Positions 10,654-21,148 of a DNA stretch of 64,000 bases are shown one piece after another (position 1 is the first letter of the stretch; each line of letters opens with the position of its first letter). Source of the stretch: Paulinella micropora. Taxonomy: Eukaryota; Cercozoa; Imbricatea; Euglyphida. The stretch spans positions 288,480-352,479 of the forward strand of contig BJOX01000152.1 in NCBI GenBank assembly GCA_009731375.1, read 5' to 3'. A program made the translations under genes and the position numbers. The notes under the pieces are model-generated. The model saw nothing but the letters and a program-made list of their open reading frames with translations, made no database searches and was not told the origin of the DNA.

Positions 10654-10700
10654 TGTCATTATTATTATTATTATTATTTTTGTTGCTGTTGCTGTTGTTG
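10604..10700. repeat. (TTA)n tail of the LINE
   Basis: Pure TTA from the LINE 3' end, then mixed TTA/TTG. It acts as the element's 3' tail in place of poly(A). Confidence 0.85.
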
Positions 10701-10723
10701 TTGTTATTGTTATTTTTATTAAT

Positions 10724-11068
10724 ACTATAGTTGATTGAGCATGCTCTGACGTCCCGACGGACCTACATACATACACACATACATACATACATACATACAT
10801 GCATACATACGTACATACATACATTACATGCACGACGGAAGATATTTATTTTTGTCTTGGAGTGGTTTAGGGCGTTAGCCACACACCATGTTACCTTTGG
10901 TTTAATAAACTTAATCAAATTGTACAACAACAAAAAACAAAAATAACAACAACAACAACACAAGAACAAGAACAACAAGAACAACACGAAGAACAAGAAC
11001 AAGAACAACAACAAGAACAACAACAAGAGCAACAACAAGAGCAACAACAACAACAACAACAACAACAA
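10724..11068 (+). mobile_element. LINE-2w 3' end, copy a, with (ACAT)n insert and (CAA)n tail
   Basis: ATTGAGCATGCTCTGACGTCCCGACGG starts a module found also at about 12260, 13468 and 15081 (core: GAGCAAGCTCTGGCGTC). Here it is broken by (ACAT)n at 10766-10826. It ends CACACCATGTTACC, a TTTAAT region and GTACAACAAC, then a long CAA/AAGAAC tail. It is the extreme 3' end of a second LINE family. Confidence 0.6.
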
Positions 11069-11113
11069 CACTCCATATTGCTGTTGGTTTAAGTTTCTGT
11101 AATTAAATTGAAC

Positions 11114-11157
<44 letters not shown>

Positions 11158-11342
11158 AACAATAACAATAACAATAACAACAACAACAACAACAACAACA
11201 ACAATAACAACAAGAATAACAACAACAATAACAACAACAATAACAACAACAATAACAACAATAACAACAACAACACCAACAACAACAAAACAACAACAAC
11301 AACAACAAAACAACAATAACAACAACAACGACAAGAACAGCA
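11069..11342 (+). mobile_element. LINE-2w tail module b and (CAA)n
   Basis: CTCCATATTGCTGTTGG, a TTTAA...GTAATTAAATTGAAC core and (CAA)n/(AAT AAC)n. It matches only the last ~45 bp of the other copies, so it is either a very short truncated insertion or a duplicated tail. Confidence 0.5.
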
Positions 11343-11388
11343 ACACGCCATCTTGCCGTTGATTTAATTTTCTGTAATTAAATCGAAC

Positions 11389-11423
<35 letters not shown>
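11343..11423 (+). mobile_element. LINE-2w tail module c and (CAA)n
   Basis: CACGCCATCTTGCCGTTG, then TTTAATTTTCTGTAATTAAA, GAAC and (CAA)n. It is the same terminal module as copies a and b. Confidence 0.5.
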
Positions 11424-11424
<1 letters not shown>

Positions 11425-11460
11425 TGCTAGGCTATGTTCCTTCGCCTCTACAGCTCTAGC

Positions 11461-11491
<31 letters not shown>

Positions 11492-11555
11492 GTATATCTA
11501 TCTATCTGAAGGTTCTACAGACAGCTCTTTCGTTCGGCCTCCAGCGCTTGTGACT

Positions 11556-11748
11556 CTTTTCTTCTTCTTCTTCTTCTTCTTCTTCTTCTTCTTCTTCTTC
11601 TTCTTCTCCTCCTCCTCCTCCTTCTTCTTCTTCTTTTCTTCTTCTTCTTCTTCTTCTTCTTCTTCTTCTTCTTCTTCTTCTTCTTCTTCTTCTTCTTCGT
11701 CTTCGTCTTCTTCTTCTTCTTCTTCTTCTTCTTCTTCTTCTTCTTCTT

Positions 11749-11778
<30 letters not shown>
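11556..11778. repeat. (TTC)n expansion inside copy d
   Basis: About 220 bp of TTC/TCC/TCG trinucleotide lies between GTGACTC and TTACTTGCTGG, two segments adjacent in copies f and h. Confidence 0.9.
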
Positions 11779-11782
<4 letters not shown>

Positions 11783-11895
11783 GCTGGTTTCTGCTACCTC
11801 TCCCATACTAAGTTCACTTAGTTTCACACGTGAGCATCTAACTTGTTTCTCAGACTGTCTACTAAGTGGCCACGGCGAGCCTCTCCTCTCCATCC

Positions 11896-11929
<34 letters not shown>

Positions 11930-12064
11930 GGCTCCCTCAGACTATGGCATCAGATCCGGATCCTGGACATGTGCCTCTATTGGGTCAACGGGGTCAGCCG
12001 ATCCCAACGCATTGTCAGAACAAAAAACAGACACAGCAGCCAATGGCAGCATCAGGGGCAGATG
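11896..12064 (-). mobile_element. 5'-truncated antisense fragment of LINE-1w
   Basis: On the minus strand, 12064-11930 matches the last ~135 bp of the LINE ending at 10.60 kb (GGATCGGCTGACCCC, CACATGTCCAG, TCTGATGC, AGTCTGAGG). It is followed by the same trinucleotide tail, here (AAT)n on the plus strand at 11896-11929. It is nested inside copy d of the other LINE, so this insertion is younger than copy d. Confidence 0.85.
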
Positions 12065-12384
12065 AGACCTCCCTCTCTCTTTCCTCTTCTCCCTTCTCTG
12101 CGGACTAGTTCTCTTCCCTTGACTTGTCCACTCTCCTCGATGACTTTCGATTCTTCTTCTCCCTCCTTTGTTGTTGTTCTACTATAGTGCATGCTCTTCT
12201 GCTCTTTTTTCCTCTATCTATATTTTTTTGTTGCTGAGCTCTAGAGTCCTATAGTACAGTGAGCAAGCTCTGGCGTCCCGAGTCGGCTAGGATGATTAGA
12301 CCTTTAATACTTGTCTTTATGTGGCAGTAGTGAAAGGCCTTTTGCCACGCACCATCTTGCCCTTGATTTAGTTCATTATAATTG

Positions 12385-12458
<74 letters not shown>

Positions 12459-12459
<1 letters not shown>

Positions 12460-12530
12460 ATGCACCATCCTGCCATTGGTTTAATTACGTAAATTAAATT
12501 TTACAATAACAACAACAAACAACAACAAGG
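12459..12530 (+). mobile_element. LINE-2w tail module e
   Basis: TATGCACCATCCTGCCATTG, then the TTTAATT...AAATTAAATTTTAC core and a (AAC)n tail: the same terminal ~50 bp as the other copies. Confidence 0.5.
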
Positions 12531-12559
12531 GGGTGCTCTTTTTCTCGCAGCCTTTCCTT

Positions 12560-13101
12560 CTTTTGAGCCATTTGATAGGGCCCGATTATCCCTATCTTGC
12601 CAAGCCACTTGCGCAGGTTCGTAGCCCAGGGTACACAAGTCGGGGCCATGGCCAATGCAGGTTACCGGAGAAGGTCATGAGAAGTTCCCTGAACTTAACC
12701 ACAATGAGCAATGACTTCCAACGTTTCGTTCTCAGCCGGTTCTAATCTTCGCGGCTTGTGTAGTGGCTCATTTGAAAGCTCTCATCAAGAGCTTTCTAAT
12801 GAGCCATAACACAGGTTGTAGATGCAAATACTGACTGAGATCAAAGCGCTTGAAGTCATTCTTCGTTGTACTTAAGACATAGGAACTTCTCATGGGTCGG
12901 GCGTCCACCACTTGTGGGAATACTAGGCTATATTCCTTTGTGTCTGCAGTTCTGGCTCTGAAGGTTTTCTAGACAACTCTCTCTCTCTCTCTTCCTGCCT
13001 CCAGCGCTTGTGACTAATTGCTGGTGTCTGCTAACCCCATACTAAGACTTTAGTATCACGCTTGAGCATCTATCTATCTATCTATCTATCTATATATCTA
13101 G

Positions 13102-13137
<36 letters not shown>

Positions 13138-13211
13138 TTATCTATCTCTATCTATTTATGTATATACTATATATCTATATATCTATCTATCTCTCTCTCT
13201 CTCTCTCTCTT

Positions 13212-13253
<42 letters not shown>

Positions 13254-13584
13254 GTTGCTCGAACTGGTTTCTCATGTCGCGGCGAGTTTCTCCTTCCCCT
13301 TCATCTCCTTTCTCACTTCCTCTTCTCCCTCTGAACGTGCTAGTCTGCATCCCTCACTGACTTTCCTTTTCTCCCTCTCTTGTTGTTGTTCAACTATAAG
13401 GCACACTCTTTTGCTCCCTTCCTTCCTTCTTTATTATTTGTTTCTGAGCACTAAATCTATAGTTTTTAGCGAGCTCTGGCGTCCCGTCGGCCGGGGATGA
13501 AAGTGGCAAGTGAGGCCGTGCCCACACACTGTGACCATCTTGCACTTTAATCATTTAGTTTCAAATTTTGATTATTATTGTTAC

Positions 13585-13628
<44 letters not shown>

Positions 13629-13669
13629 GTTATTATTATTGTTATTAGTATTATTAAATTGAACAACAA
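12560..13669 (+). mobile_element. LINE-2w 3' UTR copy f
   Basis: It begins near GAGCCATTTGATAGGG and contains CACAAGTCGGGGCCATGGCC, GGGCGTCCACCACTTGTG, GCCTCCAGCGCTTGTGAC and CGAGCTCTGGCGTCCCG in the same order as copy h. A (TATC)n/(CT)n block at 13063-13250 and a (TTA)n tract at about 13577-13656 have expanded inside it. A (CAA)n tail follows at 13666. Confidence 0.65.
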
Positions 13670-13801
13670 CAACAACAACAACAACAACACTCTCCCAGCT
13701 TTCTCTTCCTTCCTCTTGTTGTTCTTCTGCTGTAGTTCCTCTTAGCTCTTCCTTCCTCTTAGCTGTTTGGACACTCCAACTAGTTATCATTACTTAAATT
13801 G

Positions 13802-13841
<40 letters not shown>

Positions 13842-13853
13842 TCAACACGTGGC
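13670..13853 (+). mobile_element. (CAA)n tail, short linker and tail module g
   Basis: After (CAA)n comes pyrimidine-rich sequence and then TTACTTAAATTGAACAACAA, the terminal module again, before the LINE-2w coding remnant. Confidence 0.4.
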
Positions 13854-14311
13854 TTCCCGGACAGAACTGCACCCCGAACGCGCTTGTCGATGTGTCTTTT
13901 GCCACGCCCACGGCGGAGTCAGTGGTTCGTACTGCTGGCATTGTTCCCCTTGCAGCAGCAAATGCGAGGGAAAACATCAAAAGGAGGCGGTACGGTGCAT
14001 CGGCAACCCAACTTAACGTGTCATTTGTCCCCTTCGTCCTTGAGCCATCAGGAGCGTTAGGACGATCTGCGCTTAAGTTTTTACGCTGAGTGAAGATGTA
14101 CAGAGACACTCTTTCCAGAGGCGCCTCTATCCTTCCCTCACGTACCCGGGCCCATCAGCAGCTTGATGGCAGCTTCCCGGAGTCTGGTAGAGGGCTCACA
14201 GAACTTTTTCGGGCAGCCTCTTCCGTTCTCGTTGCGCAATCGAATGCATGGATTCTTGACCGTGCGCGGCAGGAAATGTGGGATACCTTCGAACCTACGG
14301 TGTTGTACTAA
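13854..14311 (+). pseudogene. LINE-2w ORF C-terminus (5'-truncated)
   Basis: The open frame 13799-14311 is interrupted only by a TGA at 14087-14089, with the same frame on both sides. The peptide around the break (NVSFVPFVLEPSGALGRSA, then FRAASSVLVAQSNAWILDRA) has the pattern of the segment behind the reverse transcriptase in many LINE ORFs, where F-VPFVLE-GALG and a terminal LQRGNA-like helix recur. This assignment is from memory of the family. The frame ends TAA at 14309 and is followed by the 3' UTR shared with copies d and f. No reverse transcriptase core is present. Confidence 0.6.
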
Positions 14312-14354
14312 TCGTGCCCAGCACTTGCTCTCTAGTTCTCTCCTTTCTCTTTCC

Positions 14355-14390
<36 letters not shown>

Positions 14391-15231
14391 CCTCTCTCTC
14401 TCTTTTTCTTTTCTCTCCTTTTTGTGCTGTCTGTGACCCTTTTGTCACAGCCCACTCGCCCCTCCTCTCTTGTGGGACTGCCTCTCCCCACTTCTCCTTG
14501 CCTTCCCGACCGAGTTAGCGTGCTAGGGGTGCTCCCTCTCTCGCCGTCTTCCCTTCCTTTGGCCAGATGATAGGGCTGTTTCTCCCTATCTCCCCTGACT
14601 CTCTTGCACGGGTTCTTAGTCCTAGGTCCACAAGTCGGGCCTATGGCCATTGCAGGTTACCTTGTGACCATGGGGCGGGCGTCCACCACTTGTGCTTATG
14701 CTAGGCTATGCTACCTTGTGTCGCTTTCTCTGGCTCTGAAGATTTTCTTTACAGTTATTTCCTTCGGCCTCCAGCGCATGTGACTATTTGCTGGTGTTTG
14801 CCTACCCCATACTATGTTCTTAGCATCGCGCGTGAGCATCTCACTTTTTGCTCGGACACAGCTCTCACGGTCTTGGCGAGTCTCTACTCCTCCTTCCTCT
14901 CCCTTCTCTGTCTTCCTCTTCTCCCTCTTGGAAGGCTAGTTCTCCTCGCTCTTGTCTGCCTCTCTCACTACCTTTCCCTCCTCTCCCTCCCCCTGTTGTT
15001 GACCACTATAGTGCACGTCCTCTGGCTCCCTTTTCCTCTATCTATATTTTTTGTTTTTGAGCCTCTGGATCATATAGTGCAGTGAGCAAGCTCTGGCGTC
15101 TCGAATCGGCACGAGATGACTAGATTATTTTTCTGGAAGTGGCGTATATCTGGGGGTATACACATACGAGTCGAAAGCCACATACCAACTTGCCACTGGT
15201 TTAGTTAATATTGTTTTTAATATTAATTAGA

Positions 15232-15655
<424 letters not shown>

Positions 15656-15699
15656 GACGACGACAAAGGACAACAAAGGGACAACAAAAGAACAAACAA

Positions 15700-15922
15700 C
15701 GGAATTAAGCTTAACAACGCAAGTCAGCAGGAAATGCACGTCGCCCTGGCAACGTTGAACAGAGCAAATCAATCACAAGGACCTGCCACCTTGTCAAGTT
15801 CTTATTAGTTCTTAGTTCTAGTAGACTAGTTCTAGTTGTTGTGATTGATTGCTCTGTTGAACATTATGTATTTTCCTGTATTTCTATCTTCTGCTGGATT
15901 GATTCCGTTGTTAAGCTCAATT
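15700..15922. repeat. Diverged inverted repeat upstream of the SIAH-like gene
   Basis: Left arm about 15700-15777 (AATTAAGCTTAACAACG ... GAACAGAGCAAATCAATCACAA) pairs with right arm about 15838-15922 (TTGTGATTGATTGCTCTGTTGA ... GTTGTTAAGCTCAATT) around a ~60 bp centre. The outer and inner ~20 bp pair well and the middle poorly. It may be an old foldback element or a cruciform in the 5' region of the gene. Confidence 0.55.
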
Positions 15923-16126
15923 TCTGGGTTTGTTCTTTTGTTCCACCACATTTCAAAGTCAAGCTGAAACTGGACGACAAATTATACCGTGTTCAACGCT
16001 TTTTTGGATTTGCTCTCAAAGCAGACTTCACCGGCCCTATGAATGGTCCGTTGGCCGTTGGCAACGCACATGAATTTATATTAGGAGGAAATGATCCGCT
16101 TAAGGCCCGTTAGCCCCTTAAGGGCA

Positions 16127-16816
16127 ATGCCTGCTGATGACGAGTCGTCCGCGTCCGAACAGTCTGATAACTCAGATTCAGGCTACGAGTCCTCTTCCGA
16201 TTCCAGTGCGGATGACAGCAGTGAGTCCTCCGATGATTCTATTATTAAGCGCAAGAAACCTGCTGCTAAGGTCTGTTTGCTTTCTTTGCTTGGTCTGGGC
16301 TCATCATTTGCTGCATACCCTCCACATTTGGCCACAGAAGTATGAACAGACATTGCGAGTACTATTGCGTATTTTGTGTAGGTGCGAGTGAGTAAGTGAG
16401 TGAGTGAGAGGTAAAGATACAGAGATCTGGCTGGCTTGAAAGCTTCAGCTGGGGAGAAATTAAAGTAATGCCATGCAATGTAAGCGTGAGCTGACAGCAT
16501 TTTTACATATGAAGCCTTTTCTCTGCTGCTTCATCGTCGTGTTGAATTTAGATCATTCAAAAAAGCATGCGAACGCGACCTGAAAAGAAGCAAAAGCTTT
16601 CTGCGGATTTCGAATCTGTGAAAGAAACCATTAAAGAACAAGTTACCTGTCCCATCTGCGAGGAAATCAAAGTTCCCATCTACCAGTGCGATAATGGTCA
16701 CTGCATCTGTGATTCTTGCCGTAAGCAACTTCGAAATCAAAAATGTCCCAGTTGCCGTGAGCCAGTCAAGGTTAGTTTGCGTTTTTTTGGTTTGTTTGCT
16801 GTTGTTGCTGTTGTGG

Positions 16817-16883
<67 letters not shown>

Positions 16884-17003
16884 AATTTAATTACAGTAAT
16901 TAAAGTATTAAAGTGGCATGATGGTGCATGGATAACGGCCTTAACCCACTTGAAGTTGTTGTTGTCGTCGTCGTGTTGTTATTATTATTATTGTTGTTGT
17001 TGT

Positions 17004-17037
<34 letters not shown>

Positions 17038-18002
17038 ATTGTTGTTGTTGTTGTTGTTGCGTTGTTGCGTTGTTGTTGTTGTTGTTTTTTGTTGTTGCGA
17101 GTTGCGTTGTTGTTTTTGTTGTTTTTTGTTGTTGTTGTTGCTGTTGTTGTTGTTGTTGGTGTTGTTTTTGTTGTTGTTGTTGCTGTTGGTGCTGTTGCTG
17201 TTGTTGCTGTTGTTGCTGTTGTTGTTGTTGTTGTGTTCTTGTTGTAGTTGTTGTTGTCATTGTTATTGTCATAGTCGTTGTCGTTGTCTTTGTCCTTATC
17301 GTTGTCCTTGTCCTTGTCGTTATCGTTGTCCTTGTCGTTATAGTAGTAGTAGTAGTAGTAGTTGTTGTTGTTGTTGTTGTTGTTGCTGTTGTGGTGCTTT
17401 TGTCGTTGTCAAAAAATGTCTCTTGGTAGGCAAGGGCGAGGGGGCTGGAAAACATGGTGAATACTCTAAAGTCAAAGTGCAAGTGGGAAGACTGTCACGA
17501 TAGGTTTCTGGTTGATGATGAGGTTTCGCGCAAAAATTTGAAAACCCACGAATGTTGGTGTCCGTCCAGAGACACACCTTGTCCATTGTGCGAAGTCTAT
17601 GTACCACCATCCAAGATGGTTGCCCATCTCACCTCCGACCACAATGGCAAAGCGTTACCGGCCTCTGGTAAAATCGAATTTTCCAGCGAGCGCATGGACA
17701 AAAAAAGAATTTTTTACCTGGAAACTGACAGAACTGCTAAATCAGCGGGCAATCTGATGGTTATTTGTGCCGAGCGCCAACTGCCGGTGCGCCCAGGTTC
17801 CTTCACCGCAGCAACTTTGGACTGTAAACTTGCGTTCGGTGACTTGGCTTTCAAGTTCGAGGAAAAAGAAGCTACCATATCTTTTCAAAGGCTATGGTGG
17901 GAGAAGGACTCGGCCACCTGGTTGACTCAAAAGTCCTGCAATATTTCTGTACGGTTTTCTCGGTTGCCCTTGAAAACATTCTTTGAACAATTTGAGGCGT
18001 GA
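16127..18002 (+). CDS. SIAH/SINA-like RING E3 ubiquitin ligase (3 exons)
   Basis: Predicted exons are 16127-16270, 16552-16770 and 17430-18002. All junctions are phase 0 with GT-AG borders, giving about 311 residues, close to the usual SIAH length. Exon 1 (from ATG 16127) is a Ser/Asp-rich acidic tail ending KRKKPAAK. Exon 2 carries the RING, with ligands C81, C84, C94, H98, C101, C104, C113 and C116 and the C-x3-H spacing typical of SIAH. Exon 3 begins ARARGLENMVNTL, as in the SIAH linker helix, then the second zinc-binding region (C138, C143, HECWC, CPLC, HLTSDH) and a divergent C-terminal substrate-binding domain, ending TGA. Such enzymes ubiquitinate substrates held by the C-terminal domain. 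The C-terminal half is too divergent to name a substrate. Intron 2 is filled by (TTG)n. Confidence 0.8.
16799..17410. repeat. (TTG)n-rich intron with antisense LINE-2w tail
   Basis: Intron 2 of the SIAH-like gene holds (TTG)n at 16799-16883. Then come 16884-16925, whose minus strand reads CATGCACCATCATGCC, an ACTTTAAT core and a GTAATTAAATTACAAC end: the LINE-2w terminal module in antisense. A further ~400 bp of TTG, CTG and GTC follows. So the intron microsatellite began as a LINE tail. Long open frames here are repeat translations. Confidence 0.75.
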
Positions 18003-18022
18003 AAGGATGGTAAAGGGGTGGC

Positions 18023-18026
<4 letters not shown>

Positions 18027-18079
<53 letters not shown>

Positions 18080-18347
18080 NNNNNNNNNNNNNNNNNNNNN
18101 NNNNNNNNNNNNNNNNNNNNNNNNNNNNNNNNNNNNNNNNNNNNNNNNNNNNNNNNNNNNNNNNNNNNNNNNNNNNNNNNNNNNNNNNNNNNNNNNNNNN
18201 NNNNNNNNNNNNNNNNNNNNNNNNNNNNNNNNNNNNNNNNNNNNNNNNNNNNNNNNNNNNNNNNNNNNNNNNNNNNNNNNNNNNNNNNNNNNNNNNNNNN
18301 NNNNNNNNNNNNNNNNNNNNNNNNNNNNNNNNNNNNNNNNNNNNNNN

Positions 18348-18381
<34 letters not shown>
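18027..18381. repeat. (GA)n tract with 268-N gap
   Basis: GA dinucleotides on both sides of Ns at 18080-18347, directly downstream of the SIAH-like stop codon. Confidence 0.9.
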
Positions 18382-18386
<5 letters not shown>

Positions 18387-19679
18387 TCAGTACACTAACA
18401 ACTGTTTATCACTGTAGATATTAGATGATGCATTCATGTTTTAAAACAAGGGGGGATTCAATGAATGAGCAAGTCTACTTAAGACTGTATAGTAAGTATC
18501 ACGTATCAATTAAAAACATTTTCGAGCGAGGCCTCAATATTTCACTAACGTGTTGTTGAAAGTTCGAGCTGGTCACAGATGTATTAATATGAAGTCTAAG
18601 CCTACAGTTACTGATTAATCTCTTAGGCCGCTTCCCCTTCATTCGTTAAAGTAAAGTATGAGTGGTAAGTAAGTTACTATTAATAAATCATCCAGTGCCA
18701 GATACAATAAGCCCCGACTGAATGTGCTAAGTTCAGTTTTTTCCCGCCGTACTACGCGTGAGTACTTGCAAGCTCAGTTAGCCTTAGCTGTGTTCAGCTG
18801 AGAATTTCGTGTTCCATCTTCCCGGCTGACTGGTCGGAGTCACCTTCGAAATACTAACTACCAGCCGCTGTTTTTTTTCTCTGCCATTTTATAGCTCACG
18901 TCCGGAGGCTAGCCGAATCATTCACTCATGACTGAAGTTAACTCTTCACTAAGTTGTATAATATTAATATTAATAACTTTTGACTTCAAAATAATCATGA
19001 GTCATGGCTAATATTAATATTATTATTCAAAATACTATCAAAAATTACTGCCACCGTAAAAAGTCAATCATCACACTGATCATGATGATGACATATTAAT
19101 CAATAAGTTTTGAATCAGGCGCCTCAGACTGACAGTGACTCGAATCAGCTTAGTGCCCCGAGCGGGTAAGTCCGACACTGTCAGTGACTGTCACTGCCCG
19201 GCAGACCAGGCCGCCGCAGTGGCTCAGCCACGGTCAGACTCCGCCAGTTACAGGGATAATCTTGTCGTGGCGTAGCTTGACTAGGGACGATGGGGGGTCA
19301 AGTGGGAAAAGCGCTGGGCGGTGGCGGGTGAAGCCGATACGATGAGTAAAAACTCACTTGAGAGCGGTTAGGGGGGGCTATTCCTTCGATCTTGCTTGCT
19401 TGCCTTTCTGGAAGATGTGCAGCGGAAATTATTATTGGGAAAATTTTTACCTTGGGAAATAAAACTTTACCTTGCTCAAATTTGGATGGTACGAGCTCAG
19501 GATTTTTTTTAATCTGATTATATTAATGTCAAATTTGTTATGAATTATTAGTTTTTGATTGAATTTTTCAAAATCAAACAGTTACAAACCTTTTGCAGCG
19601 GCTTTCCTGCTGCCTTCGTACTTCGGCTGCTGTAGAGATTTGTTATGTGTTGTTTTTCTTTGTTCAAGTTTTAATATTA
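18382..19679. other. No gene seen; AT-rich intergenic sequence
   Basis: Unique-looking sequence with stop codons in all frames. A GC-richer patch lies at about 19120-19400. I see no RNA gene, repeat or conserved coding frame. Confidence 0.4.
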
Positions 19680-19954
19680 TTGCTGTTGACATTCAAGACA
19701 ACAACAAAAATTAGTTTTTCATTTTTGTGTCAGATTTTCATTTTTGTGACAGTTTTTCATTTTTGTGACAAAAATTCAAATTTTCAAATTTAACGGTAAC
19801 ATTTCGCGAAAATTTACGATATTTTGCGGACGAATATAGCCGTTAATTTGAAAAATTCAAATTTTCACCCAAAATCAAAATTCCAACCAAAACTGAAATT
19901 CCAACCAAAACAGAAAAATCAATTTTTTTTTGTTGTCTTGAATGTCAACAGCAA
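19680..19954. mobile_element. TA-flanked MITE (Tc1/mariner-like), copy 1
   Basis: The left end TTGCTGTTGACATTCAAGAC and the reverse complement of the right end match over ~25 bp. TA dinucleotides flank both sides (19678-19679 and 19955-19956). The interior is AT-rich, with repeated ATTTTTGTGACA and CCAACCAAAA motifs and a core around CCGCAAAATATCGTAA (minus strand). A sister copy lies in an LTR at 47495-47761. It is non-coding, so it would depend on a transposase elsewhere. Confidence 0.8.
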
Positions 19955-20165
19955 TATATTACCAAATCACTAGCAATTGTTTAATACAATTAAATTTTTT
20001 ACAAAGCTTTAAAAGCTAACTATTATTTTGAATAATATAAATCTAGTATTTTAATGCTGATTTCAATGCTAGTCACCTTTTTCAGTGTGCATATGTAGAG
20101 TGGTCCCTATTAAAAATTGAATAAAGTTTTGAGAAGGAGTTAAATGATTTTATGTTGAGAAATAT

Positions 20166-20876
20166 TGTAACACCCACGGTATACTACATGGTTTTTACGC
20201 TATTGGGACTTTACGAGAATTTACTCTGGGAAGTAAGTTCTTGTTATTAAATGTATTATAAGATGAATTCTTATTACATTTCCGGTTCTGATAAATATAT
20301 CCGGTTTTAGTGATGTATTAGGATAAGGAATATGGGAGGATAAGCTAGGAAGCTTAAATCCCATAGGACCTTAAAACCTAGATTTTACACTTAACCGTTT
20401 ACCGCGTGGAGATGATTATTAAAATGCAGATTACACGAATGTGTAGCATTAATATGGAATAATCTCCCACATTAGTATGATAGCGTTGACCCGATCCTTC
20501 TACAGCACCTGTAGTATCCGTTTGAAGTTTGGATAAAAATCACGGAAAATTCCGTGAAATTTGGCCTTTTTTTCCGTGACTGGGATATTTAAGGCTAAAT
20601 AAGGGAAATTGCACTTATGGGTTGTGTTTTGGTGATATGTTTTGGCATTTGTGCAGGTTACGGACGTAACGCAACATGTCAGATGAACCGGTCAAAGGGA
20701 CATCCGGCTTGACCGGTGTTTTCCCTTTGGCTTGTTGTTTGGGTTCAGTTCTGACAACCCTTTCTACTTAAGAAGTGGCTGTTAGCTTTGAACCTGTTGT
20801 GTTCAATATCGTTTATTAAATTCCTTTTGTTACTTTTCCTTTGAGCTCGTAAGGCTAGACCTCCGGTCTTAATACA
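20166..20876 (+). repeat. Element 1 5' LTR
   Basis: 711 bp, TG...CA ends. A TATA-like GATATTTAAGG at about 20584 may be the promoter. Confidence 0.9.
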
Positions 20877-20893
20877 TTTGGAGTCCCTTTGCC
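20877..20893 (+). promoter_or_regulatory. Element 1 primer-binding site
   Basis: TTTGGAGTCCCTTTGCC directly follows the 5' LTR. The first ten bases equal those after the 5' LTR of element 2, so both use the same primer. Its 3' end would read GGACTCCA; I cannot name the tRNA. Confidence 0.65.
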
Positions 20894-21148
20894 TTTTTCG
20901 AACTCTGAAAGTACAAATTTGGAATCTGGAACGACTCACTCATTGGAGGCAATCAGTCACTGTTGTTGACTGTGCCGTGTTGAGAGTGTCAGGCATTGTT
21001 TCGATTATCAGTCACTGTTGTTGGCTGGTCGAGACGTGCTTTTTGTTGTTCTAACCAAGGGAAAAAAAAAAGGTGGTAAGGAGGGTTTCGTAGAAACAGG
21101 GAAGAACCCTGATCTCGAAACTTGGACCTTGTCACTTTGAAGTTAAAG

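Larger units (their letters stand above)
4506..10672 (+). mobile_element. LINE-1w: near-complete APE-type non-LTR retrotransposon
   Basis: The unit runs from just after an (ATT)n tract to a (TTA)n tail at 10604-10672. The 5' end at about 4506 is inferred from the tract boundary, not from a second copy. It holds a ~1 kb 5' region with a long hairpin, a coding region for an RRM-like N-terminus, AP endonuclease, reverse transcriptase and CCHC finger, and almost no 3' UTR (stop TAG at 10590). One frameshift near 6.71 kb breaks the endonuclease. An antisense 3' fragment of the same family lies at 11930-12064, which confirms mobility and the 3' end. Confidence 0.8.
11424..12458 (+). mobile_element. 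LINE-2w 3' UTR copy d, interrupted by (TTC)n and a LINE-1w fragment
   Basis: GCTAGGCTATGTTCC, GGCCTCCAGCGCTTGTGAC, CATACTAAGTTC and GTGAGCATCTAAC appear in the same order as in copies f and h. The unit resumes after the antisense LINE-1w fragment with TTGTTCTACTATAGTGCA and GAGCAAGCTCTGGCGTCCCGA, and ends CACGCACCATCTTGCCCTTG plus (CAA)n at 12387-12458. Confidence 0.65.

Noticed and set aside
15841-16113. ORF just upstream as first exon of the SIAH-like gene
   Set aside because: It ends in TAG at 16111 and runs through the inverted repeat. No donor joins it in frame, and the ATG at 16127 gives a plausible start.
16928-17503. Cys/Leu/Val-rich frames of 159 and 191 codons
   Set aside because: They lie in the (TTG)n intron of the SIAH-like gene, and splice signals remove the region.
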